Shown piece by piece: positions 35,373 to 42,600 of a stretch of 42,600 bases of DNA (positions are counted from its first letter, which is position 1; each line of letters opens with the position of its first letter). The stretch is from an uncultured Clostridia bacterium (GTDB lineage Bacteria; Bacillota; Clostridia; TANB77; CAG-508), in contig CALXME010000009.1 of the NCBI GenBank assembly GCA_944389395.1, positions 1 through 42,600 of the forward strand, in the 5' to 3' direction. The translations under genes were made by a program, and so were the position numbers. The notes beneath the pieces were generated by a model. That model saw only the letters and a list, made by a program, of their open reading frames with translations. It had not been told where the DNA came from and made no database searches.

Positions 35373-37457
35373 TTAATCTTCTTTTTTAGCTCTAGAAGCA
35401 ACAATTTGTTCAAATACTGATTTTGGTACTTCTTCATAGTGAGAAGGTTCCATTGTATAAGTTCCTCTACCTTGTGTTTTAGAACGTAAATCTGTTGCAT
35501 AACCAAACATTTCAGAAAGTGGTACAAATGCATGGATTTCTTGCATTCCGTCATTTCCATCCATTCCTTCCATTCTTCCACGTCTAGAGTTAACATCACC
35601 AATAACATCACCCATATATTCTTCTGGTACTGTTATTTCTACTTTCATAATAGGTTCTAATATAACTGATTTAGCTTGTTTACAACCTTCTTTGAAAGCC
35701 ATAGATGCTGCAATTTTGAATGCCATTTCTGATGAGTCAACTTCATGGTAAGAACCATCTACTAAAGTTGCTTTGAAATCAATTACAGGATATCCAGCTA
35801 AGATTCCGCTTTCAGCAGCTTCTCTCATACCTTGTTCAATTGGTTTAATATATTCTTTAGGTACAGCTCCACCAACAATTTTGCTTTCAAATTCAATTCC
35901 TTTACCTGGTTCTAATGGTTCCATTTCAAACCAAACATCACCATATTGTCCTTTACCACCAGATTGACGGATGAATTTTCCTTGAACTTTAACTTTATTT
36001 CTAATAGTTTCTTTGTAAGCAACTTGTGGTTTACCTACATTACATTCTACTTTAAATTCTCTTTTTAATCTATCTACGATGATATCTAAGTGTAATTCAC
36101 CCATACCAGCGATAATAGTTTGTCCAGTTTCGTGATTTGTATATGCTTTAAAAGTAGGGTCTTCTTCTGCTAATTTTCCTAATGCAATTCCTAGTTTTTC
36201 TTGTGCTACTTTATCTTTTGGTTCAATAGCAACATCAATAACTGGTTCTGGGAATTCCATAGATTCTAAGATAACTGGATGTGCCATGTCACATAAAGTA
36301 TCTCCTGTTGTTACTTCTTTAATACCAACAGCTGCAGCGATATCTCCTGCATATACTTTGTCAATATCTTCTCTATGGTTAGAATGCATTTGAAGAATTC
36401 TTCCAATTCTTTCTTTTTTATCTTTGTTTGCATTTAATACAGTTGAACCTGATTCAAGTGTTCCTGAATATACTCTAAAGAAACAAAGTTTTCCAACAAA
36501 TGGGTCTGTTGCAATTTTAAATGCTAAAGCTGCAAATGGCTCATTATCAGATGTTTTTCTTTCTACTTCATTTCCTTCTAAATCAACACCTTTGATATGT
36601 GGTATATCTAATGGTGATGGCATATAGTCAACAATTGCATTTAATAATTCTTGAACGCCTTTGTTTTTATAAGAAGAACCACATGTTACAGGTACGATTG
36701 TATTGGCAATAGTTCCCATACGTAATCCTTTTTTGATTTCTTCGTCTGTAAGTTCTTCTCCTTCTAAATATTTCATCATTAATTCTTCATCTTGTTCAGC
36801 AACTGCTTCTATCATTTTGTCACGATATTCTTTTGCTAAATCTTTCATATCTTCTGGAATATCTGTTTCTTCGATTTCTTTTCCTAAATCATCTTTGTGT
36901 ATAAATGCTCTCATTTTGATTAAATCTACTATTCCTTTGAAGTTATCTTCAGCTCCAATTGGTAATTGGATTGGAACAGCATTAGCATGTAATCTGTTTT
37001 TTAGTTGTTCTACACAAAGCATGAAATTAGCTCCTGTGATATCCATTTTATTAACATATACCATTCTTGGTACATTATATTTATCAGCTTGTCTCCATAC
37101 AGTTTCTGTTTGTGGTTGAACTCCACCTTTTGCAGCAAGTACTGTTACAGAACCATCTAAAACTCTTAAAGATCTTTGTACTTCTACTGTAAAGTCAACG
37201 TGTCCTGGTGTATCAATAATATTAATTCTATTATTGTTCCAGAAACAAGTTGTAGCAGCAGATGTAATAGTAATACCTCTTTCTTGTTCTTGTTCCATCC
37301 AGTCCATTGTAGCTGCACCTTCGTGAACTTCTCCTATTTTATGTGTTTTTCCTGTATAAAATAAAATTCTTTCTGTTGTTGTTGTTTTTCCGGCATCAAT
37401 ATGTGCCATAATTCCTATATTTCTAGTTCTTTCTAGTGGATATGCTCTTCCTGCCAT
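35373..37457 (-). CDS. fusA: Elongation factor G
   Basis: A 694-residue translocation GTPase. [15 protein letters not shown] (G1), the [12 protein letters not shown] switch region, [12 protein letters not shown] (G3) and NKMD (G4) are seen, followed by domains II-V with [18 protein letters not shown] and [20 protein letters not shown]. Full length, no lesions. AAAGGGGG lies 12 nt before the ATG, 24 nt after the rpsG stop. Confidence 0.99.
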   Translation of the reverse strand: MAGRAYPLERTRNIGIMAHIDAGKTTTTERILFYTGKTHKIGEVHEGAATMDWMEQEQERGITITSAATTCFWNNNRINIIDTPGHVDFTVEVQRSLRVLDGSVTVLAAKGGVQPQTETVWRQADKYNVPRMVYVNKMDITGANFMLCVEQLKNRLHANAVPIQLPIGAEDNFKGIVDLIKMRAFIHKDDLGKEIEETDIPEDMKDLAKEYRDKMIEAVAEQDEELMMKYLEGEELTDEEIKKGLRMGTIANTIVPVTCGSSYKNKGVQELLNAIVDYMPSPLDIPHIKGVDLEGNEVERKTSDNEPFAALAFKIATDPFVGKLCFFRVYSGTLESGSTVLNANKDKKERIGRILQMHSNHREDIDKVYAGDIAAAVGIKEVTTGDTLCDMAHPVILESMEFPEPVIDVAIEPKDKVAQEKLGIALGKLAEEDPTFKAYTNHETGQTIIAGMGELHLDIIVDRLKREFKVECNVGKPQVAYKETIRNKVKVQGKFIRQSGGKGQYGDVWFEMEPLEPGKGIEFESKIVGGAVPKEYIKPIEQGMREAAESGILAGYPVIDFKATLVDGSYHEVDSSEMAFKIAASMAFKEGCKQAKSVILEPIMKVEITVPEEYMGDVIGDVNSRRGRMEGMDGNDGMQEIHAFVPLSEMFGYATDLRSKTQGRGTYTMEPSHYEEVPKSVFEQIVASRAKKED

Positions 37458-37481
37458 TTTTCTCTATATCCCCCTTTCATT

Positions 37482-38249
<768 letters not shown>

Positions 38250-38663
38250 TTATTTTTTTGGTTTCTTAGCCCCATACTTAGAACGCGCTTGCATTCTATC
38301 TTTAACACCAGCTGTATCTAAAGTTCCTCTGATGATATGATATCTAACACCAGGAAGGTCTTTTACCCTACCACCTCTTATTAATACAACACTGTGTTCT
38401 TGTAAGTTATGTCCTATACCTGGGATATAAGATGTAACTTCATAACCATTAGAAAGTCTAACTCTGGCAACTTTTCTTAAAGCTGAGTTTGGCTTTTTAG
38501 GAGTAACTGTTTTTACAACTGTACATACTCCTCTTTTTTGTGGTGCTCTATTGTTTGTTAATCTTTTATTTTTAGAGTTCCATCCATGTTGAAGAGCTGG
38601 AGCTGTTGATTTTGTTACACCTGTTTTTCTTCCTTTTCTTACTAATTGATTAATTGTTGGCAC
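38250..38663 (-). CDS. rpsL: 30S ribosomal protein S12
   Basis: A 137-residue S12 starting with GTG 38663 ([12 protein letters not shown]), with AGGAGGTG 12 nt upstream. [18 protein letters not shown] and the decoding-loop region [20 protein letters not shown] are intact. It lies at the decoding centre of the small subunit. The Lys residues linked to streptomycin resistance when mutated are wild type ([15 protein letters not shown]). First gene of the str operon. Confidence 0.98.
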   Translation of the reverse strand: MPTINQLVRKGRKTGVTKSTAPALQHGWNSKNKRLTNNRAPQKRGVCTVVKTVTPKKPNSALRKVARVRLSNGYEVTSYIPGIGHNLQEHSVVLIRGGRVKDLPGVRYHIIRGTLDTAGVKDRMQARSKYGAKKPKK

Positions 38664-38689
38664 TTAAATTTCACCTCCTATAAAAATAA

Positions 38690-38768
38690 TAAACCGCTAC
38701 GGAATTACACATTACATGCAATTTATCATAACGGTTTATATTGTATCATGCTTTTATCAAGAAGTCAA
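38690..38768 (-). promoter_or_regulatory. str operon promoter and leader stem
   Basis: On the minus strand TTGACT (38768-38763), a 17-bp spacer and TACAAT (38745-38740). Just after it, AAACCG at the 5' end of the leader pairs with CGGTTT about 45 nt later, forming a stem-loop in the rpsL leader. Confidence 0.7.
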
Positions 38769-38806
38769 TAAAAACTTGGAAATTTTTTCATATTTTCAAG
38801 CACGAC

Positions 38807-38829
38807 AAAACCCCGCATTCACGGGGTTT
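38807..38829 (-). terminator. GC-rich terminator of the two-TM gene
   Basis: AAACCCCG and CGGGGTTT form an 8-bp stem around CATTCA, followed by T on the minus strand. Its GC content stands out from the AT-rich surroundings. Confidence 0.85.
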
Positions 38830-38839
38830 CGCTGGGAAA

Positions 38840-39124
38840 TTACTTGAGATTACGGATGGCAACCTTTTTACGATAGCCGTCCAAGGTTTCTTTTTCAAAG
38901 GATGTGGTTTCTTTGGTTTTCTGTGATTTTGATTCCGCAGTTTCTGTCATCTCAGCTTCAGGTTCTTTTTCTTTGTATGAAAGTATAGAAATTGCCCCCA
39001 TAATAACATAGCCTATCCCCAAAAATGCTGTTAGCCATGCAAGTAAAGAACCTGCTATTGCCAGCGCCAAAGACATAAAGATTAGCAAACCTCCTAAAAA
39101 TAAAATTAAATACCGTTTCTTCAT
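38840..39124 (-). CDS. Small two-TM membrane protein, unknown
   Basis: The start is ATG 39124 (94 residues), supported by AAGGAGG nearby; the upstream in-frame ATG has none. KKRYLILFLGGLLIFMSLAL and the following AWLTAFLGIGYVIMGAISIL form two membrane segments, then an acidic, Thr/Lys-rich cytoplasmic tail follows. Codon and base use looks less AT-biased than in the neighbours, and the gene carries its own promoter (39171-39199) and a GC-rich terminator. Together these hint at a recent arrival. No family is recognised. Confidence 0.7.
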   Translation of the reverse strand: MKKRYLILFLGGLLIFMSLALAIAGSLLAWLTAFLGIGYVIMGAISILSYKEKEPEAEMTETAESKSQKTKETTSFEKETLDGYRKKVAIRNLK

Positions 39125-39170
39125 GTTTGTTTCCTCCTTAAATTTTTTGCTCACTTTTGAGTCTACTAAA

Positions 39171-39199
39171 ATTATACCATATTTTACATAAAATTGCAA
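39171..39199 (-). promoter_or_regulatory. Promoter of the two-TM gene
   Basis: On the minus strand TTGCAA (39199-39194), a 17-bp spacer and TATAAT (39176-39171). Confidence 0.65.
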
Positions 39200-39315
39200 T
39201 CTTGCTACAAACATAAATTCCTCAATTTATTGTTTTCAACTAATTCCTATACCTTCAAACATAAAAATTGAGAAAATTTAGATAATATCTCCTTATCAAA
39301 ATTTCCTCAATTAAT

Positions 39316-40752
39316 TTATCCTCTTTCGCTATCTTCTTCTATTTCTATATGTTCAGATGCTTGTTCATATGCTTTGTCTATTAAACCTTCTTTTATTTTA
39401 TCTTCTGATAAACTTGGATTTTTTGCGACTCTGGTTTGAACTTCTTGTTTTAAAGTTTTTTGGAAACTTGCTTTTCTTGTTTCAATTGCTTTCGCAGCTT
39501 TATCAGCTCCGCTTTTTCCATATTTTGCTGCCTCTGTTCTACTTGCTAACAATGCAACTTTATTAGAAGAATTAAACAATGCTTTCCAAGTAGCTTTTAT
39601 ACTAGCAAAAATCCCCTTTCCTTCTTGTTCTTTATAATAACTTTTTCTACTTCTAAAACTTCTAAAAAGTCCATCTCCATATTTTTCTGTAAGCCTATCT
39701 TCTATTTCATCTACCATCTTAGGATTAGAAAAAACTTCATCTGCAATTTCGTCATTACTTTTTAATGTTCCATCTGATTTATATGCAACACTCTTTAAAT
39801 AGTCATCTCTTCTCATTTCCTTAATAACATTATCGATTTGGTCAATTTCATTTTTCAAAATAACAGATTTTGTTGCATAAGACATTCTAGTTTGTGTCAT
39901 ATTATTATACTTCTCTTCCAAAGATTTTACATCTGTTATAGAATTCAAATCAAATTGTTTTCTTAATCCACTTGAAATTGTATTATCAGCTGCCATATTA
40001 ATAGCAATATCTTTTGAATTTTGTTCTATAATAGGAATTTGTATATTTGCAAAAGTATCAATTAAATTCAAATCAGATTCAAATCCATTTAAGCTTCTAA
40101 CATCCAACCCTCTAACAGATAATTGCGAAATATCACTCTTAATCTCATCTTTTAGTTCTTTTATTCTATCTTTATCCATTTGAGAATCCAAAGTATCAAT
40201 AAGAATTCTCTTCTTAGCCATTTCCTTTATTATTTTGCAAGACTCTTTATTTTGATTAATTGGATTTATATATTTAGCTTCAACTTCAGCCATTTCAAGA
40301 GCTAAATCATCTGCCATTTTTTGATTTGCTTTCATTTGAGCTGTTTTGTCAATTTTTTGTGCTTCTTTCCTATTTCTTAATTCTTCCTTTGAATAACCTT
40401 TAGCTTCTAAAGATTTAATCACATCACTTGTTTTTTGAAATGGTTCTTTCCCTTTTTGAATTTCTTTCCTTATTTCTGCTAATTTTTTTGCTTCTTCAAC
40501 ATCTAGTTTTTTGTCTGTTTTAACTTTTTCCGTTATGTATGCTATTCTCTTATCTAACTTTGCTAAAATAACATCATATCCATTACCATCATATCTTTTA
40601 TTCATTTTTACTAAATTACTCTGTAATATTTTTGTTACATCTGTCATTTTTACATTATTAGCATCTTTTCCTGCTTCTACTATTGCTTTATCTAATTTAT
40701 CTAAAATCTCTTTTAAAGCTCTTGCCATTTCATCAATATCCTGATTTGTCAT
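39316..40752 (-). CDS. Long coiled-coil protein, unknown
   Basis: A 478-residue, highly charged, almost wholly helical protein with no signal peptide and no clear membrane segment. Coiled-coil stretches lie at about 1-170 and 270-320. A more basic, Gly/Ser/Lys-rich region (about 350-420: RSFRSRKSYYKEQEGKGIF, then SIKATWKALFNSSNK) follows, and an acidic tail ends it. No enzymatic motif is visible. It starts one nucleotide after the stop of the 58-codon gene upstream, with GGGGGAG as ribosome site, so the two form an operon. A structural or DNA/membrane-associated role is possible but unsupported. Confidence 0.7.
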   Translation of the reverse strand: MTNQDIDEMARALKEILDKLDKAIVEAGKDANNVKMTDVTKILQSNLVKMNKRYDGNGYDVILAKLDKRIAYITEKVKTDKKLDVEEAKKLAEIRKEIQKGKEPFQKTSDVIKSLEAKGYSKEELRNRKEAQKIDKTAQMKANQKMADDLALEMAEVEAKYINPINQNKESCKIIKEMAKKRILIDTLDSQMDKDRIKELKDEIKSDISQLSVRGLDVRSLNGFESDLNLIDTFANIQIPIIEQNSKDIAINMAADNTISSGLRKQFDLNSITDVKSLEEKYNNMTQTRMSYATKSVILKNEIDQIDNVIKEMRRDDYLKSVAYKSDGTLKSNDEIADEVFSNPKMVDEIEDRLTEKYGDGLFRSFRSRKSYYKEQEGKGIFASIKATWKALFNSSNKVALLASRTEAAKYGKSGADKAAKAIETRKASFQKTLKQEVQTRVAKNPSLSEDKIKEGLIDKAYEQASEHIEIEEDSERG

Positions 40753-40753
40753 T

Positions 40754-40930
40754 TTATACTTCTCCCCCTTTTATTCCTAATACTTCTAATCTTGCTTTTA
40801 TTTGTTCTGTTAAATCTAAATATTCTAATAATTTTTCTTCAGAAGCCTTCTCGATAGCCTCTTTTGTTAAAGTAGAATCTAATATTGCTAAATTTTCTAA
40901 AATCCTATTTTTTTGTTCTTGTATCTCCAT
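40754..40930 (-). CDS. Small helical partner protein (58 aa), unknown
   Basis: ATG 40930 follows AGAAGGGAG at a usable distance. The 58 residues are strongly helical: MEIQEQKNRILENLAILDST, then ALL-type heptads such as LLEYLDLTEQIKARLEVLG, ending in IKGGEV. The stop lies one base before the start of the 478-residue coiled-coil gene, so both are translated together. It may bind that protein through coiled-coil pairing. No homologue is recognised. Confidence 0.65.
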   Translation of the reverse strand: MEIQEQKNRILENLAILDSTLTKEAIEKASEEKLLEYLDLTEQIKARLEVLGIKGGEV

Positions 40931-41076
40931 AAAACATTCTCCCTTCTTTAGTTTATAAAAACTCTCATATTAACAGTTTACCATAAATTTCTTTTTCGTG
41001 CAATACTTTTATGTAAATTTGTATAAAATTTAACAAAATCGTCATCTTTTGGTAACATTTGTAATATTTCAAATAG

Positions 41077-41096
41077 AAAAATAGCACAAAGTGCTA
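41077..41096 (-). terminator. Terminator of trmFO overlapping its stop codon
   Basis: On the minus strand TAGCAC-ttt-GTGCTA followed by a T run. The TAG stop codon of trmFO is the first arm of the stem. Confidence 0.75.
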
Positions 41097-42467
41097 GAAA
41101 TTCTCTAAACTTCTTTGCGCTATTTTTAAATATCTTTCTTTTTTATCTTTTATTTTATCTCCTTCTAACTGTGGTAAAATTCCAAAATTAGCATTCATAG
41201 GTTGAAAATTTTGGTTTGGTGTTGAAACATATTTTGCTAGAGCTCCTATTACTGTATTAGAAGAAAAGACAATTTTTTCTCTTTTACTTCCATGAGATTG
41301 AAAAGCAGAAACTGCATTCAAAGCTACAACCATACCAGAAGAAATAGATTCCACATATCCTTCTACCCCTGTTATTTGTCCAGCAAAATAAATATTAGGT
41401 TGAGATTTTAAACAATATGTTTCATCTAGTAAATTACAAGAATTCAAATAAGTATTTCGATGCATTACACCATATTTAACAAATTCCGAATGTTCTAATC
41501 CTGGTATCATAGAAAAAACTCTTTTTTGCTCCCCAAACTTTAAATTTGTTTGAAATCCAACTAAGTTATACATAGTTGCATTACCATCATCTTGTCGCAA
41601 TTGAATTAAAGCATAAGGTCTTTTTCCTGTTCTTGGGTCATCAAATCCAACTGGTTTCAATGGTCCAAATCGAAGAGTATCTATCCCTCTTTTAGCCATA
41701 ATTTCAATCGGCATACAACCTTCGAAAATTTCTTTTTTCTCAAAATCATGTAGCTCAACAACTTCCGCTTCTACTAAAGCTTTCCAAAATGCTTCATACT
41801 GTTCTTTATCCATTGGTAAGTTAATGTAACTATGCACTTCTTCTTTTTTTATCCTATCTTTCCATTGTTCACATGTTTCATTTTTCTTTTTTTCTTGCTC
41901 ATAGCGTTCTCCATAAAATGCAATAGAAAAATCAATACATTCTTTAGTTACAATAGGTGCTGCTGCATCATAAAAATATAATTTGTCTTGCCCTGTCAAT
42001 TTTTGAATTTGTTCTGCTAAGCCTTTTGATGTTAAAGGTCCTGTAGCAACTATCACAATTCCATCCTTTGCTAATTCCTGCAGAACAAGGTTCTCTTTCC
42101 CCACCTCTTTATGGATAATTTCAATCAAAGGATGTTTTTCTAAATTTTGGGTTACCTTTTCAGAAAATTTTTCTCTATCTACAGCTAATGCCTGTCCGGC
42201 TGGTACTCTAGTTTCATCTGCTATTCTAATTAATAAAGAATTTAATTTTCTAAGTTCTTCTTTTAATAATCCACAAGCATTTGTTAGCAAATTAGATTTG
42301 AAGGAATTGCTACAAACAATTTCTGCAAAATTAGAGTTTGAATGTGCTGGAGAAAATTTTTCTGGCTTCATCTCATATAATTTTACTTTAATTCCTTTTT
42401 GTGCAATTTGATAAGCTGCTTCACTTCCTGCTAATCCAGCTCCTATTACTGTTATATAGTCTTTCAT
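41094..42467 (-). CDS. trmFO: tRNA (uracil-54-C5)-methyltransferase, folate/FAD-dependent
   Basis: A 457-residue flavoprotein that methylates U54 of tRNA with methylenetetrahydrofolate. The N-terminal FAD motif VIGAGLAGSEAAYQIA is followed by LYEMKPEKFSPAHSN, IVCSNSFKS and CGLLKEELRKL, all TrmFO signatures. FAGQITGVEGYVESISSGM holds the second FAD-binding part. It is complete. Its stop codon forms part of a terminator. Upstream lies the G-rich repeat region. Confidence 0.96.
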   Translation of the reverse strand: MKDYITVIGAGLAGSEAAYQIAQKGIKVKLYEMKPEKFSPAHSNSNFAEIVCSNSFKSNLLTNACGLLKEELRKLNSLLIRIADETRVPAGQALAVDREKFSEKVTQNLEKHPLIEIIHKEVGKENLVLQELAKDGIVIVATGPLTSKGLAEQIQKLTGQDKLYFYDAAAPIVTKECIDFSIAFYGERYEQEKKKNETCEQWKDRIKKEEVHSYINLPMDKEQYEAFWKALVEAEVVELHDFEKKEIFEGCMPIEIMAKRGIDTLRFGPLKPVGFDDPRTGKRPYALIQLRQDDGNATMYNLVGFQTNLKFGEQKRVFSMIPGLEHSEFVKYGVMHRNTYLNSCNLLDETYCLKSQPNIYFAGQITGVEGYVESISSGMVVALNAVSAFQSHGSKREKIVFSSNTVIGALAKYVSTPNQNFQPMNANFGILPQLEGDKIKDKKERYLKIAQRSLENF

Positions 42468-42484
42468 ACTTTATTCCTCCTATA

Positions 42485-42565
42485 ATTGGTTCTAGGTTGG
42501 GGGTTGGCATTGGTTCCAGGTTGGGTTGGCATTGCTTCCAGGTTGGGTTGGCATTGGTTCCAGGT
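42485..42565 (+). repeat. G-rich 22-bp tandem repeat upstream of trmFO
   Basis: About 3.5 copies of ATTGGTTCCAGGTTGGGTTG plus GC stand head to tail: 42485-42508 (with two extra G), 42509-42530, 42531-42552 and a partial copy to 42565. Units differ at one or two positions. The plus strand carries many GG/GGG tracts spaced by short loops. Confidence 0.8.
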
Positions 42566-42567
42566 AT

Positions 42568-42600
42568 GGATGCCAAATTTTTAACAAAAATTTGGCATCC
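42568..42600. repeat. Perfect 15-bp hairpin at the window end
   Basis: GGATGCCAAATTTTT (42568-42582) and AAAAATTTGGCATCC (42586-42600) pair exactly around a 3-nt loop. It may be the terminator of a gene beyond the right edge, or belong with the adjacent tandem repeat as a mobile or structural element. Confidence 0.7.

Noticed and set aside
35369..35611. An 80-codon minus-strand frame at the end of fusA
   Set aside because: It overlaps EF-G in another frame; EF-G is complete and conserved there.

Overview
This is a very AT-rich window with strong AGGAGG-type ribosome binding sites and canonical sigma-A promoters. Its housekeeping genes (str operon rpsL-rpsG-fusA-tuf, plsX/acpP, trmFO, DacF-type D,D-carboxypeptidase, type-3 ProRS) point to a member of the Clostridia (Bacillota), probably a gut-type anaerobe. 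The species cannot be fixed from the sequence. Nearly every gene lies on the minus strand.

Layout. 1-4.8 kb is an accessory block: a large serine recombinase cut by the left edge, a tiny TnpW-like gene, a multi-hairpin intergenic element, a frameshifted zinc-motif gene behind a strong promoter with a repeated operator-like sequence, a small acidic protein, an XRE-type regulator and a YgjV-like membrane protein. 4.9-6.3 kb holds proS with its own promoter. 6.4-18.2 kb is a compact hybrid NRPS-PKS cluster on the minus strand: isocitrate-dehydrogenase-like enzyme, Sfp-type phosphopantetheinyl transferase, CCR-like MDR reductase, KAS III (frameshifted), free-standing ACP, and a single 2441-residue A-PCP-KS-AT-KR-ACP-C megasynthase. 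The cluster is preceded by a strong promoter, a 27-codon leader ORF and an intrinsic terminator, which looks like an attenuator. 18.3-20.1 kb is a decayed mobilisable element (MobC stub, relaxase fragment, broken HTH replication-type gene).

20.2-23.4 kb carries a Nudix hydrolase / small P-loop kinase / ABC-F operon and a cwlD amidase gene cut off after its first catalytic motif. 23.4-30.6 kb holds a REC-GGDEF protein coupled to a CmpB-family membrane protein, a membrane-anchored repeat protein, and a 1438-residue thioester-domain surface protein with five repeat modules. 30.9-42.5 kb is mostly core: dacF, acpP, plsX, tuf, fusA, rpsG, rpsL, a two-TM protein, an uncharacterised coiled-coil gene pair and trmFO. 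The window ends in a G-rich 22-bp tandem repeat and a perfect 15-bp hairpin.

How the genes work together. The NRPS-PKS cluster is the main novelty. The specificity residues of its A domain read as DVQFIAQVVK, close to the known proline code, so the predicted backbone is prolyl extended by one reduced polyketide unit. It is then handed to a terminal condensation domain that has no thioesterase after it. The KAS III, ACP, MDR and IDH-like genes may build the second acyl partner or an unusual extender. The neighbouring prolyl-tRNA synthetase and the nearby ABC-F gene make a translation-related target or self-protection worth testing; this is inference. Three genes in the first 20 kb carry single frameshifts, so either this region is decaying or the assembly has indels.
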